Below are positions 7,769-16,796 of a DNA stretch of 34,889 bases, one piece after another. A program made the position numbers and the translations under genes. How positions within the stretch are numbered: the first letter of the stretch is position 1; every line of letters begins with the position of its first letter. The stretch is from Thioalkalivibrio sp. (GTDB lineage: Bacteria; Pseudomonadota; Gammaproteobacteria; Ectothiorhodospirales; Ectothiorhodospiraceae). The stretch spans positions 1 through 34,889 of the forward strand of contig SKJG01000098.1 of NCBI GenBank assembly GCA_007116035.1. Direction: 5' to 3'. Under the pieces are notes generated by a model. It had not been told where the DNA came from. It searched no databases and saw only the letters and a list, made by a program, of their open reading frames with translations.

Positions 7769-8264
7769 CGGCGGCGCGACGAATGGCAGGGGCCTATGCG
7801 CACAAACACCCCAGGGCCCTGCGCCACCCCTGACGATGAAAAGCCGCAAACTGGAGGTCGAATTCGCCCAAACGGCGTAAACGGACGGGTCTGGCACCCA
7901 CCCAAAGCCGCAAAGCAGCGCCGTCCCCGGCGCCCTGAAGGATCAAAATGAGCCACGGAAGAGCACGGACACACACGGAAGTCATCAAAAATAACCTGAT
8001 GATCACGAAAGCTCCGCAGAGGACCCTTCGCGCGCAAGGCAAGCTCCCACGGGTCCTTGCCCTTGTAGGAGGCTGCGTTGCAGACGAAGGTGTTGGCGGC
8101 TTCACTGCGATCCATGCGATGTTCCCGGCCTGCGGAGGATTCGTGATAATGAGGAAAAATAGGCGTTCACGATCCATTCCGTGTGCATCCGTGCTCTTCC
8201 GTGGCTGTATTTTCACATTAACGTAGCGAACGTCCTTCAAGTCCGCAAACCTGGAGAAGCGAAC
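7769..8264. repeat. 496-bp gene-free gap with long palindromic repeat
   Basis: I see no credible gene. Positions 7811-7840 hold, in reverse, the conserved module also present at 273-311 and 28081-28111. From about 7945 to 8220 there is a large imperfect palindrome whose arms are 7952-7980 and 8178-8206 (27 of 29 matching). The pairing resumes further in, around 8006-8023 against 8132-8150. The centre (8065-8090) has a GTAGGAG-type sequence related to the REP at 9277-9301. The same order of ends, the CCTGACGATGAA end and the GTATTTTCA end, recurs at 27988-28095. The only separate regulatory signal seen is the GGAG at 8253-8256 for the next gene. Confidence 0.75.
7952..8206. repeat. CACGGA-box long inverted repeat, copy 1
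   Basis: The left arm holds three CACGGA boxes at 7954, 7964 and 7974, exactly ten bases apart. The right arm holds their complements TCCGTG at 8178, 8188 and 8198, again exactly ten apart. Arms of 29 bases match at 27 positions and are separated by 197 bases. A second copy with a shorter centre is at 27997-28074. The spacing puts every box on the same face of the helix, which is unexpected for a simple RNA hairpin and suggests protein binding; that is inference. Confidence 0.75.
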
Positions 8265-9251
8265 GTGCCTTCCGCAATACCCCGACCCAACATCCAGTTT
8301 CACGACCTGCATCCCACGTTGGCCGATTTCCGGCACGAGGCCGTCGCCGGGCTGCGCCAAAGACCGCGCAGGATCCCGCCGAAGTTTTTCTACGACGAGC
8401 GCGGGTCGCAACTCTTCGATGCCATCACCGCGACGGCCGAGTACTATCCGACCCGCTCGGAGATGGAGATCCTCGAGACCCGCGCCGGCGAGATCGCGGA
8501 ATGCATCGGTACCGGCAGCCTGCTGGTGGAACCGGGCGGCGGCAGTTGCGCCAAGGTGCGCATCCTCCTCGGCGGACTGGAGCCGGTCGCCTACGTCCCG
8601 ATGGACATCTCCCGCGACCACCTGCACGCGGCGGCGCAGGAGTTGGCGGCGGAATTTCCCTGGCTGGAGGTGCACGCAGCGCATGCCGACTTCACCCAGC
8701 AGATGGAGCTGCCGCCGGGTGCGCCCGAGGGGCCGAGGGTGGCCTTCTTTCCCGGCTCCAGCATCGGAAACTTCGATCCCGACGCCGCGGTGGACTTCAT
8801 CGCCGCGGTGGCGGAGCTGGTCGGTCCCGGCGGTTTCCTGCTGATCGGCGTTGACCTGCGCAAGGACAAGGCCGTGCTCGACGCGGCCTACGACGACGCG
8901 GCGGGTGCGACCGCGGCGTTCAATCTGAATCTGCTCGAGCGGATGAACCGCGAACTGGAGGCGGACTTCGACCTGGACGCCTGGGCGCACCGCGCGGGCT
9001 TTAACGAGCCGCTGGGCCGGGTGGAGATGCACCTGTTGAGCCTGCGCGATCAGCAGGTGCGCGTCGCCGGCGAGGTCTTCGATTTCAGTGCGGGCGAAAC
9101 GATCCACACCGAGAATTCCTACAAGTACCGCATCGAAGAATTCCAGGACCTGGCCCGCCGCGCCGGCATGGATTCCGTGGGCGCCTGGACCGACCGCAAA
9201 GGCATGTTCAGCGTGCACCTGCTCCGCAACATGGCCGCCGGCGGGGCCTGA
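8265..9251 (+). CDS. egtD: EgtD-like L-histidine N-alpha-methyltransferase
   Basis: The family makes hercynine from histidine with three SAM molecules, the first step of ergothioneine synthesis. The 328-residue product has the family landmarks PPKFFYDERGSQLFDAIT (residues 38-55), EYYPTRSE (59-66), a SAM-binding LVEPGGGSCAKVRILL (87-102) in which Pro and Gly replace the usual residues around the Gly loop, FFPGSSIGNF (161-170), and a C-terminal IHTENSYKY. I chose the GTG at 8265 because a GGAG lies eight bases upstream and the repeat ends just before it. No egtB (sulfoxide synthase) is adjacent, so either it lies elsewhere or the gene serves another histidine-betaine use. It converges with uvrD. 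Confidence 0.85.
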   Translation: MPSAIPRPNIQFHDLHPTLADFRHEAVAGLRQRPRRIPPKFFYDERGSQLFDAITATAEYYPTRSEMEILETRAGEIAECIGTGSLLVEPGGGSCAKVRILLGGLEPVAYVPMDISRDHLHAAAQELAAEFPWLEVHAAHADFTQQMELPPGAPEGPRVAFFPGSSIGNFDPDAAVDFIAAVAELVGPGGFLLIGVDLRKDKAVLDAAYDDAAGATAAFNLNLLERMNRELEADFDLDAWAHRAGFNEPLGRVEMHLLSLRDQQVRVAGEVFDFSAGETIHTENSYKYRIEEFQDLARRAGMDSVGAWTDRKGMFSVHLLRNMAAGGA

Positions 9252-9276
9252 ACCGTCCGGCTGTGGCCCCCCGTCC

Positions 9277-9301
9277 GATCGCGGCCGGAGGCCGCTCCTA
9301 C
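9277..9301. repeat. REP-like GTAGGAGCGGCC palindrome between egtD and uvrD
   Basis: The stem GCGGCC (9281-9286) pairs with GGCCGC (9290-9295). Outer bases on the minus strand give the common GTAGGAGCGGCC...GGCCGCGAT form of proteobacterial REP sequences. It lies in the 67-base gap between convergent genes and may block read-through from both sides. Confidence 0.6.
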
Positions 9302-9318
9302 GGGGGGCTTGGCGGTGA

Positions 9319-11514
9319 TCAGGGCAGGGGCTCGAGGCGGGCGAAGCTGAGCACCAGCCACTTGGCGCCGCCGTTGGCGAAGTGGACCTGGACCCGGGCC
9401 GAGGCGCCGCCGCCCTCGTACTGGGTGATCACCCCCTCGCCGAATTTTGCGTGGCGCACGCGCGCACCGATGGCCAGGCCCGCCTCCGCCGCGGCAGCCT
9501 GCTGCGGGTTCAGGCCGGACCCGGTGCGATTCCCGGCGAAGCGGCCAGCGGGCCGGCTCCGGGCCTGCGGGCGCAGCGCCTCGACCATCGCCTCCGGCAG
9601 TTCGCGGACGAACCGCGAAGGCAGGTTGTAGGACTCGCGCCCGTACAGGCGCCGGCTCTCGGCGTAGGTCAGGTAGAGCTCACGCTCGGCCCGGGTCATG
9701 CCGACATAGGCCAGGCGGCGCTCCTCCTCCAGGCGGCCCGGCTCCTCCAGCGAGCGGGCGTTCGGAAACAGGCCCTCCTCCAGCCCGACCAGGAACACCA
9801 GCGGAAACTCCAGGCCCTTCGCCGAGTGCAGGGTCATCATCTGCACCGCGTCCTCGTGGGGATCGGCGGCCCCCTCGCCGGCCTCGAGCGCGGCGTGGGC
9901 CAGGAACTCGGTCAGGCCGCCCGCGCGCTGCTCCGCGTCCGGGGGCAGTTCCTGCTCGAAGGCGCGGGCCGCGCCGATCAGTTCGTCCAGGTTCTCCAGC
10001 CGCGCCTGACCGCGCTCCCCCTTCTCGTTGGCGTAGTGCTCGCGCAGGCCGGAGCGCTCGATGGTGCGCTCGACCTGGTCGGGCAGCGGCAGCGCGTCGG
10101 TCTCGTCACCCAGCTGGACCAACAGCTGCAGAAAGCCGGCCACCGCGTTGCGCGCGCGGCCCGCCAGCAGACCGTCCTGCACCGCCTGCACGGCAGCGCG
10201 GTACAGGCTGCTGTCGTCGCGCTGGGCCAGTTGGCGCAGTTCGTCGAGGGTCTTCTCGCCGATCCCGCGCGGGGGCTGGTTGACCACGCGCAGGAATGCG
10301 GCGTCGTCATCGCGGTTTCCGGCCAGGCGCAGGTAAGCCAGCGCGTCCCGGACCTCCTGGCGCTCGAAGAAACGCAGCCCGCCGTACACCCGGTAGGGCA
10401 TGCGCCGGGCGATGAAGGTCTCTTCCAGCACCCGCGACTGCGCGTTGGAGCGATACAGCACCGCGCATTCCCGGTACAGGCCGCCGCGCTCGACGTGACG
10501 GACGATGGTCTCGGCGACGAAACGGGCCTCGTCCTGTTCGTTGATGGCGGCAAACAGACGCACCGGCGCGCCGTCGTGTCCCTCGGTCCAGAGTTCCTTG
10601 CCCATGCGCCCCTGGTTGTGCCGGATCAGGGCATTGGCGGCGTTCAGGATGTTGGCGCTGGAGCGGTAGTTCTGCTCCAGGCGCAGGACCTGGGTACCCG
10701 GAAAATCCTTCTGAAAGTGCTGCAGGTTCTCGATCCGGGCGCCGCGCCAGCCGTAGATGGACTGATCGTCGTCCCCGACCGCGAACACCGGCGCCCCGGC
10801 ACCCGCGAGCAGGCGCAGCCAGGCGTACTGGATGTCGTTGGTATCCTGGAACTCGTCCACCAGCAGGTGCCGGAAGCGATCGCGGTAATGCGTGAGCAGT
10901 TCCTCGTTGTCGCGCAGCAGTTCCAGCGCACGCAGCAGCAGTTCGGCGAAGTCGACCACGCCGGCGCGGGTGCAGGCCTGCTCGTAGGCGGTGTAGACCC
11001 GCACCCACTGGCGCGAGATCGGGTCGCCACTGTCCGGGAGGCTCGCCGGGCGCCGGCCCTCGTCCTTGCGCGCATTGATGAACCACTGCGCCTGCCGCGG
11101 CGGCCAGCGCGCCTCGTCCATCTCCAGGGCGCGCAGCACCCGGCGGATCAGCCGCAGCTGGTCGTCGCTGTCGAGGATCTGGAAACCCTGCGGCAGCTTC
11201 GCCTCCTGCCAGTGCTGGCGCAGCAGGCGATGCGCGAGGCCGTGGAAGGTGCCAACCCAAAGCCCGCTGACCGGCTGACCGAGCAGCGTTTCGATGCGCC
11301 CGCGCATCTCGTTCGCCGCCTTGTTGGTGAAGGTCACCGCCAGCAGCCCCCAGGGCGCGATCCCCTCGACCTCGATCAGCCAGGCGATCCGGTGCACCAG
11401 CACCCGGGTTTTGCCGCTGCCGGCACCGGCCAGCACCAGCGTCGGCGCGGGCGGCGCCGCGACGGCTTCGCGCTGGGCGGGATTCAGGGGGTCGAGCAGG
11501 CGGGAGACGTCCAT
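9319..11514 (-). CDS. uvrD: DNA helicase II, UvrD/Rep superfamily
   Basis: This 3'-5' SF1 DNA helicase acts in nucleotide excision repair and mismatch repair. At 731 residues it matches UvrD (about 720 in E. coli). Motifs are Q-motif LNPAQREAV (10-18), Walker A GAGSGKT (30-36), Ia AVTFTNKAANEM, II VDEFQDTN, III GDDDQSIYGWRGA, IV VLYRSNAQSR, V MTLHSAKGLEF and VI VGMTRAERELY. The C-terminus (GARVRHAKFGEGVITQYEGGG...VHFANGGAKWLVLSFARL) is the Tudor-like fold that binds RNA polymerase. This, with the overall length, favours UvrD or PcrA over Rep. It is divergent from sucA across 230 bases, where an 8-bp inverted repeat (11555-11562, 11593-11600) is the only structure I see. Confidence 0.95.
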   Translation of the reverse strand: MDVSRLLDPLNPAQREAVAAPPAPTLVLAGAGSGKTRVLVHRIAWLIEVEGIAPWGLLAVTFTNKAANEMRGRIETLLGQPVSGLWVGTFHGLAHRLLRQHWQEAKLPQGFQILDSDDQLRLIRRVLRALEMDEARWPPRQAQWFINARKDEGRRPASLPDSGDPISRQWVRVYTAYEQACTRAGVVDFAELLLRALELLRDNEELLTHYRDRFRHLLVDEFQDTNDIQYAWLRLLAGAGAPVFAVGDDDQSIYGWRGARIENLQHFQKDFPGTQVLRLEQNYRSSANILNAANALIRHNQGRMGKELWTEGHDGAPVRLFAAINEQDEARFVAETIVRHVERGGLYRECAVLYRSNAQSRVLEETFIARRMPYRVYGGLRFFERQEVRDALAYLRLAGNRDDDAAFLRVVNQPPRGIGEKTLDELRQLAQRDDSSLYRAAVQAVQDGLLAGRARNAVAGFLQLLVQLGDETDALPLPDQVERTIERSGLREHYANEKGERGQARLENLDELIGAARAFEQELPPDAEQRAGGLTEFLAHAALEAGEGAADPHEDAVQMMTLHSAKGLEFPLVFLVGLEEGLFPNARSLEEPGRLEEERRLAYVGMTRAERELYLTYAESRRLYGRESYNLPSRFVRELPEAMVEALRPQARSRPAGRFAGNRTGSGLNPQQAAAAEAGLAIGARVRHAKFGEGVITQYEGGGASARVQVHFANGGAKWLVLSFARLEPLP

Positions 11515-11744
11515 CGGCGCATGGTAGCAAAAGGTCGCCAGCCCGGAGACACTGGCGCCTTCGTAGTGAATCCGCCCTTATACGCAGTGAGTGAAGGCGC
11601 ATTGGGGAACCACAGCGCCCGAGCACGGCCAACAGGTATGTAGATCAAGGGTGCTGCAACGCGGAATTCTGGCGCTGTTCGCGCTAAGCTGTCAGGTACA
11701 GAAACTGTCATTCCCGACACGACTCCGGAGAGTCAGGAAAGGTC

Positions 11745-14573
11745 ATGAACGAACCTCCCTCCAGGCAGCAGGCCCTCGCCATGCTGCGCCGCATGGATCT
11801 CCATCCCGACAGCATGGCGTTTGCCGAGGACCTGTTCGAGCGCTTCCTCGCCGATCCGGAATCGGTGCCGGCCACCTGGGCCGACTACTTCGGTGCGCTG
11901 GACCGTGAGCCCGGACCCACGCCCCGTCGCCGCGCCGCCGACCGGGACTGCATCGAGAACCGCGATCTTCAGCTCGAGCGGATGCAGGTCAGGGTGCTTC
12001 AGTACATCAACTCCCACCGCTTCCTCGGCCACTTCGCGGCGCGGCTGGATCCGCTGGGGCGCACGTCCCCGGACACGCCCGAGGAACTCAACCGGGGCTA
12101 CCACAATCTCGAAGACGTCGACCCCGAACAGGTCTTCGACCCCGGCTCGCTGCATGGCCCGAACCCGGCCCGCCTGGACGAGATCGAGTCCATCCTCAAG
12201 GACACGTACTGCGCCTGCATCGGTTCGGAGTTCATGCACCTGTCTTCCACCGCGGAGAAGCGCTGGCTGCAGCAGCGCCTCGAGTCGGTGCACGGTCACT
12301 TCGGGTTCGACCATGCCACGCGCATCGCCATTCTCGAGCGCCTGACCGCCGCCGAGGGCCTGGAGCGCTACCTGCACAACCGTTACGTCGGCCAGAAGCG
12401 CTTCTCGCTGGAGGGCGCGGAGAGCCTGATCCCGCTGCTGAACGCGCTGGTGCAGCGGGGCGGCGCGCGCGGGTTGAAGGAGATCGTGGTCGGCATGGCC
12501 CACCGCGGCCGACTGAACGTGCAGGTGAACATCTTCGGCAAGTCGCCGCGCGAGCTGGCCGACGAGTTCGAGGGCCGGCACAGCCGCAACCGGGGTAGTG
12601 GCGACGTCAAGTATCACCTCGGCCTTTCCGCCGACATCCAGACGCCCGGCGGGCGCCTGCACCTGGCGCTGGCCTTCAATCCCTCGCACCTGGAGATCGT
12701 CACGCCGGTGGTCCAGGGCTCGGTGCGCGCCCGTCAGGTGCGCCTGCGCGACCGGTCGGGGCAACGCGTCATGCCCGTGGTGATCCACGGCGACGCCGCC
12801 TTCGCAGGCCAGGGCGTGGTCATGGAGACCCTGAACATGTCGCAGACGCGGGGCTTCTCGACCAAGGGCACGATCCATATCGTGGTGAACAACCAGATCG
12901 GCTTCACCACCAGTACACTGAAGGACGCGCGTTCCAGCCATTACGCGACCGACGTCGCGAAGATCGTCAGCGCGCCCATCCTGCACGTGAACGGCGACGA
13001 TCCCGAGGCGGTGGTGTTCGTGACCCAGGTCGCACTGGACTATCGCATGCGTTTCGCGAAGGACGTCGTCATCGATCTGGTTTGCTACCGGCGCCAGGGC
13101 CACAACGAGGCCGACGAGCCGGCGGCGACCCAGCCGATGATGTACCGCACCATCCGCAGCCTGCCGACCACGCGCGAGCGCTACGCGGCCAGGCTGGTCG
13201 AGGGAGGGGTACTCGATGCGGGCACGGCCGCGCAGATGCAGGAGCGCTACCGGGATTCGCTCGAGGCCGGCGAGTCGGTGGTCCCGGGCCTGCTGTCGAC
13301 CGCGAGGGAAATCGACAGTCACCTGCCCACCGACTGGGTCTCTTTCGCCAACCAGACCTGGGATCAGGACGTCGCCACCGGCGCACCCGAGGAACAGCTG
13401 GCGTCGCTGCTGCAACGCCTGAACGCACTTCCCGAGGGATTCACGGTGCATCCCCGCGTACGCCGCATCCTCGACGCGCGGCAGGCGATGGCGGCAGGCG
13501 AACAGACCCTGGACTGGGGCACCGCCGAGACGCTGGCCTACGCGACCCTGCTGCAGGACGGGTACCGGATTCGCATGTCGGGCCAGGACTCCGGCCGCGG
13601 CACCTTCTTTCACCGCCACGCGGTGTTGCACGACCAGGAAACCGGTGAGGCCTTCGTTCCCCTGCGCCAGCTCGACCCGGAAAATCCGCGCTTCCTGGTG
13701 ATCGATTCCCTGCTGTCCGAGGAAGGGGTGCTGGCCTTCGAATACGGCTATGCCACTGCCTCGCCCAACGTGCTGGTCCTCTGGGAAGCCCAGTTCGGTG
13801 ACTTCGTGAACGGGGCCCAGGTCGTGATCGACCAGTTCATCAGTTCCGGCGAGCAGAAGTGGGACCGCCTCTGCGGGCTGGTGCTGCTGCTGCCGCACGG
13901 CTACGAGGGGCAGGGGCCGGAACACTCCTCCGCCCGCCCCGAGCGCTTCCTGCAGCTCTGCGCGCAGGAGAACATGCAGGTCTGCGTGCCGACGACGCCG
14001 GCGCAGATGTTCCACCTGCTGCGCCGGCAGCTGCTGCGACCCTATCGCAAGCCGCTGGTCGTGATGACGCCGAAGAGCCTGCTCCGGCACAAGCTCGCGG
14101 TCAGCGAGCTCGGCGAACTGGCGGAGGGGAGCTTCCAGCCCGTGATCGACGATATCGATTCCCCCGCGCCCGAAGCCGTGCGCCGCGTGCTGCTGACCGC
14201 GGGGCGCATCTACTACGACCTGCTGGCCGAGAAGCGCGAAGGTGAGCATGGCGACACTGCGATCGTGCGGCTGGAACAGTGCTATCCCTTCCCCGAGGCC
14301 TTGCTGACCCGGCTGCTGGGACGTTATGACCAGGCCACCGAGTTCGTCTGGGTCCAGGATGAACCCGAGAATCAGGGCTACCTGGACTTCGTCGAGCCGC
14401 GCCTCAACGCCTTGCTCCAGGTGCGCGGGCAGAGTCTGCACGCGGTGGCGCGCGACCCTGCGGCCGCCCCGGCGGTGGGTTATCCCGAGGTGCACAAGAG
14501 CGAACAGCAGGCACTGTTGCGACGCAGCTTCGGGCCCATCACCTCCCGGGACACGCCGCGGCCCACCGAATGA
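11745..14573 (+). CDS. sucA: 2-oxoglutarate dehydrogenase E1 component
   Basis: SucA is the thiamine-diphosphate-dependent E1 that decarboxylates 2-oxoglutarate in the TCA cycle. The 942 residues fit the family (about 930). It starts with the short E2-interacting segment (AFAEDLFERFLADPESVPATW). Family blocks follow: GMAHRGRLNV, the ThDP/Mg region with VVIHGDAAFAGQG and VVNNQIGFTTS, CYRRQGHNEADEP, SLLSEEGVLAFEYGYA, and LPHGYEGQGPEHSSAR with the active-site His. The start has AGGAAAGG (11735-11742) just before it. sucB follows after 30 bases. The E3 gene (lpd) is not next to them, nor anywhere else in this window. Confidence 0.97.
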   Translation: MNEPPSRQQALAMLRRMDLHPDSMAFAEDLFERFLADPESVPATWADYFGALDREPGPTPRRRAADRDCIENRDLQLERMQVRVLQYINSHRFLGHFAARLDPLGRTSPDTPEELNRGYHNLEDVDPEQVFDPGSLHGPNPARLDEIESILKDTYCACIGSEFMHLSSTAEKRWLQQRLESVHGHFGFDHATRIAILERLTAAEGLERYLHNRYVGQKRFSLEGAESLIPLLNALVQRGGARGLKEIVVGMAHRGRLNVQVNIFGKSPRELADEFEGRHSRNRGSGDVKYHLGLSADIQTPGGRLHLALAFNPSHLEIVTPVVQGSVRARQVRLRDRSGQRVMPVVIHGDAAFAGQGVVMETLNMSQTRGFSTKGTIHIVVNNQIGFTTSTLKDARSSHYATDVAKIVSAPILHVNGDDPEAVVFVTQVALDYRMRFAKDVVIDLVCYRRQGHNEADEPAATQPMMYRTIRSLPTTRERYAARLVEGGVLDAGTAAQMQERYRDSLEAGESVVPGLLSTAREIDSHLPTDWVSFANQTWDQDVATGAPEEQLASLLQRLNALPEGFTVHPRVRRILDARQAMAAGEQTLDWGTAETLAYATLLQDGYRIRMSGQDSGRGTFFHRHAVLHDQETGEAFVPLRQLDPENPRFLVIDSLLSEEGVLAFEYGYATASPNVLVLWEAQFGDFVNGAQVVIDQFISSGEQKWDRLCGLVLLLPHGYEGQGPEHSSARPERFLQLCAQENMQVCVPTTPAQMFHLLRRQLLRPYRKPLVVMTPKSLLRHKLAVSELGELAEGSFQPVIDDIDSPAPEAVRRVLLTAGRIYYDLLAEKREGEHGDTAIVRLEQCYPFPEALLTRLLGRYDQATEFVWVQDEPENQGYLDFVEPRLNALLQVRGQSLHAVARDPAAAPAVGYPEVHKSEQQALLRRSFGPITSRDTPRPTE

Positions 14574-14603
14574 TCGCCCACCGCTAGAGCCCAAGGAACC
14601 GTC

Positions 14604-15965
14604 ATGTCCCCAGAACGCACCACCCTTCGCGTCCCCGAGTTACCGGAATCAGTCGCCGACGCCACCGTCGTCGCCCTGCACAAGAAGGCCGGCGAACGGG
14701 TTCGGCGCGACGAGTTGCTGGTCGAACTGGAGACCGACAAGGTCGTGCTGGAGGTGCCGGCGCCGGCCGACGGCGTGCTGGATGAATTCACGGTCGAGGA
14801 AGGCACCGTGGTGGAGGCCGACGCCGTACTCGGCTACATCACGCCGGGAGCGGCCGGGAAAAAGGCCGACGCCGAGGGGGATGCGGAGCCCCGGGGCGAG
14901 GCGGCTGCACCCTCCGCAGCGGGCAGGTCCGCCACGGAAACCGCGCCAGCGGCCGACGAGGACACGGCGTCCACGGAGGCCAGGGACCGGGAAACGGGCG
15001 ACGCGCCACCCCCGAGCCCGGCAGTACGGCGCCTGCTCGCCGAACACGACGTCGACGCGAGCGAGATCAAGGGTACCGGCCAGAACGGCCGGCTGCTGAA
15101 GCAGGATGTGGAGCGCTTTGTCGCCGGGCGGGAAGAGATCCCCCAACCGCCACCCGCCGACACCGCGGCCACCGGGAGCAGCGAGGAAGCGAGGTCCGAA
15201 CCCGCGCCGGCAGCACCACCGGAACGCGAGCCTTCACGCGCCCCCGCGCCGACGCCGACCGGGTCCCGCAGCGAGGAGCGGGTGCCCATGTCGCGGCTGC
15301 GTACGCGCATCGCCGAGCGTCTGCTGCAGGCGAAGCAGACCACGGCAATGCTAACCACCTTCAACGAAGTCGACCTCACGGAGGTCATGGCGCTGCGCGC
15401 ACGACACCGGGACGCGTTCGAGAAGCGCCACGGCGTGCGCCTCGGATTCATGGGTTTCTTCGTGGCCGCCTGCGCGCTGGCCCTACGCCGGTTCCCGGTC
15501 GTCAACGCGGCGCTGGACGGCAACGAAATCGTGTACCACCATTACAGCGATATCGGTATCGCCGTGTCGTCGCCCCGCGGGCTGGTCGTTCCGGTGCTGC
15601 GCGACGCCGGCCAGATGTCCCTGGCCGCGATCGAGCAGCAGATCCGCGAATTCGCCGAGCGCGCCCGCACCGGCAAGCTCGAGTTGGATGAACTGCGCGG
15701 CGGCACCTTCACCATCACCAACGGCGGGGTGTTCGGCTCGCTGCTTTCCACGCCGATCCTGAACCCCCCGCAGAGCGCGATCCTCGGGATGCACAAGGTG
15801 CAGGACCGGCCCGTGGCGTTGAACGGAGACGTGGTCGTCCGGCCGATGATGTACCTGGCGCTGTCCTACGATCACCGCCTGATCGACGGTGCGGATGCGG
15901 TGCGCTTCCTGGTGGCCATCAAGGAATCGCTGGAGGATCCCGGCCGCATGCTGCTCGACCTTTGA
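14604..15965 (+). CDS. sucB: Dihydrolipoyllysine succinyltransferase, E2 of 2-oxoglutarate dehydrogenase
   Basis: SucB forms the core of the complex and passes the succinyl group to CoA. Its 453 residues divide into an N-terminal lipoyl domain with the modified lysine in ETDKVVLEV (Lys46), an acidic Ala/Pro/Glu-rich linker (about 82-135), a peripheral E1/E3-binding domain ([20 protein letters not shown], about 137-172), a second Pro/Ala linker (about 178-218) and the acyltransferase domain. The latter ends with the catalytic motif [12 protein letters not shown] (His424, Asp428). AAGGAA precedes the ATG. The two linkers are long for this family (453 residues against about 405 in E. coli). Confidence 0.96.
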   Translation: MSPERTTLRVPELPESVADATVVALHKKAGERVRRDELLVELETDKVVLEVPAPADGVLDEFTVEEGTVVEADAVLGYITPGAAGKKADAEGDAEPRGEAAAPSAAGRSATETAPAADEDTASTEARDRETGDAPPPSPAVRRLLAEHDVDASEIKGTGQNGRLLKQDVERFVAGREEIPQPPPADTAATGSSEEARSEPAPAAPPEREPSRAPAPTPTGSRSEERVPMSRLRTRIAERLLQAKQTTAMLTTFNEVDLTEVMALRARHRDAFEKRHGVRLGFMGFFVAACALALRRFPVVNAALDGNEIVYHHYSDIGIAVSSPRGLVVPVLRDAGQMSLAAIEQQIREFAERARTGKLELDELRGGTFTITNGGVFGSLLSTPILNPPQSAILGMHKVQDRPVALNGDVVVRPMMYLALSYDHRLIDGADAVRFLVAIKESLEDPGRMLLDL

Positions 15966-16007
15966 GCCCCGCTGGAGTTCATCGACGACAGCCCGAGCGC
16001 AGCCGTT

Positions 16008-16110
16008 GGACGGTGGGAGCCTGCTCCCGATTTTCCGGTGCCGGAACCTGGCCGCACCCCCCAGAGCGGCGGCAGTCCGCCGCACTCCACGGGCGCTACG
16101 CGCAGCGGGG
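16008..16110. repeat. Double-hairpin intergenic repeat, copy B
   Basis: Hairpin one is GGGAGC (16015-16020) with GCTCCC (16023-16028). Hairpin two is GCGGCGG (16066-16072) with CCGCCGC (16077-16083). Between them lies the family spacer with GATTTT and CCGGTGCCGGAACC. After the second hairpin comes the shared GCACTCCA...GGCGCTACGCGC tail. It sits right after sucB, so it may define or stabilise the 3' end of the sucAB transcript. No T-run is present. Confidence 0.75.
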
Positions 16111-16159
16111 AATAACTCGGGCGGGCTGGAACGTCTGGTAGACTCAGACCTGCACTGCC

Positions 16160-16185
16160 AAGACGTACCACCAAGACCTACCACC
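16160..16185 (+). repeat. 13-bp tandem repeat in the leader of the DUF302 gene
   Basis: AAGACGTACCACC (16160-16172) is followed directly by AAGACCTACCACC (16173-16185), 12 of 13 identical. It ends two bases before the AGGAGG ribosome binding site. It may be chance expansion or a post-transcriptional binding site; nothing in the sequence decides. Confidence 0.6.
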
Positions 16186-16199
16186 CCAGGAGGAACCCG

Positions 16200-16709
16200 A
16201 TGAAGAAGATCCTTTTGTCGCTTATGCTGGCTTTAGGCCTGATGGCCACCGCACAGGCGTCCGAGATGGAAATGGACCGCGAAATGATGCAGCAGATGGT
16301 CCAGCAGAGCATCCAGAAGTGGAAGATCGAGGACGGTGTCTCGGTACAGGACGCGGTCGACTCCATGCAGCTGCGCGCCAACCTGCTGAACTTCATGATG
16401 GTCTCCGACCTGCCGCTCTCCGAGCAGGTGCAGGCCATGGGCCATGAGGCCAACTACATGCGCATCCTCGCCTTCTGCGACGCGCTGATCGCCAACGAGA
16501 TGGTCAAGTACGACATCATCTTCTCCGGCTTCCTCCCCTGCCGCATCGCCGTCGTCGAGGATGAGCATGGCCAGGGCTGGATCACCACCATGAACATGGA
16601 CATGATGCTGCACGCGGTCGACCTGACCCCGGAGCTCGAAGTCCTCGCAACGCGGGTTCGCGACATCATCTACGAGATCGTCGACGCCGGCGTCACCGGC
16701 GACTTCTGA
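16200..16709 (+). CDS. Secreted DUF302-family protein
   Basis: The 169-residue protein has a clear Sec signal peptide (MKKILLSLMLALGLMATAQA, cleaved near residue 20) and a Met-rich start to the mature chain. Its middle and C-terminal parts (NLLNFMMVSDLPLSEQVQAM and FLPCRIAVVEDEHGQGWITT) resemble DUF302 domains, which I recall as common near sulfur-oxidation genes in Chromatiales; their activity is not established. Two cysteines, Cys93 in AFCDAL and Cys114 in LPCRIA, could form a disulfide in the periplasm. It has a strong AGGAGG ribosome binding site at 16187-16194 and a terminator of its own, so it is probably transcribed alone. A TAGACT near 16138 is a possible -10 box. Confidence 0.75.
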   Translation: MKKILLSLMLALGLMATAQASEMEMDREMMQQMVQQSIQKWKIEDGVSVQDAVDSMQLRANLLNFMMVSDLPLSEQVQAMGHEANYMRILAFCDALIANEMVKYDIIFSGFLPCRIAVVEDEHGQGWITTMNMDMMLHAVDLTPELEVLATRVRDIIYEIVDAGVTGDF

Positions 16710-16737
16710 TCCCAGGCGTCGATCGCCGGATTGCCAG

Positions 16738-16761
16738 CGGCCCTTCGGGGCCGTTTTTTTT
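16738..16761 (+). terminator. Rho-independent terminator of the DUF302 gene
   Basis: The stem CGGCCC (16738-16743) closes on a TTCG tetraloop with GGGCCG (16748-16753), followed by eight T residues. It is the only textbook intrinsic terminator I see in the window. It sits 29 bases past the stop codon and 36 bases before the 3' end of the opposing ggt gene. Confidence 0.92.
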
Positions 16762-16796
16762 CGTCCTCGGGACGGAACGCCGGCCGCCCACCAACG

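Noticed and set aside
7948-8226. A 92-codon open frame in the gap before egtD
   Set aside because: It lies wholly inside the large inverted repeat and has no ribosome site or family likeness. Its ends are the repeat arms.
9252-9318. An intrinsic terminator between egtD and uvrD
   Set aside because: The stem is strong but no T-run follows on either strand, so I list it as a REP-like palindrome instead.
9382-11643. A 753-codon open frame on the plus strand, opposite uvrD
   Set aside because: It is antisense to an intact uvrD and lacks domain features or a ribosome site.
11733-14594. A 953-codon open frame on the minus strand, opposite sucA
   Set aside because: High GC content leaves long antisense frames open. 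The plus strand encodes a complete 2-oxoglutarate dehydrogenase E1 with all motifs, and the antisense product is His/Gln/Arg-rich with no family features.
14604-16199. A missing lpd gene hidden after sucB
   Set aside because: The 234 bases after sucB hold only a repeat element and a leader. The E3 subunit gene is simply not in this window.
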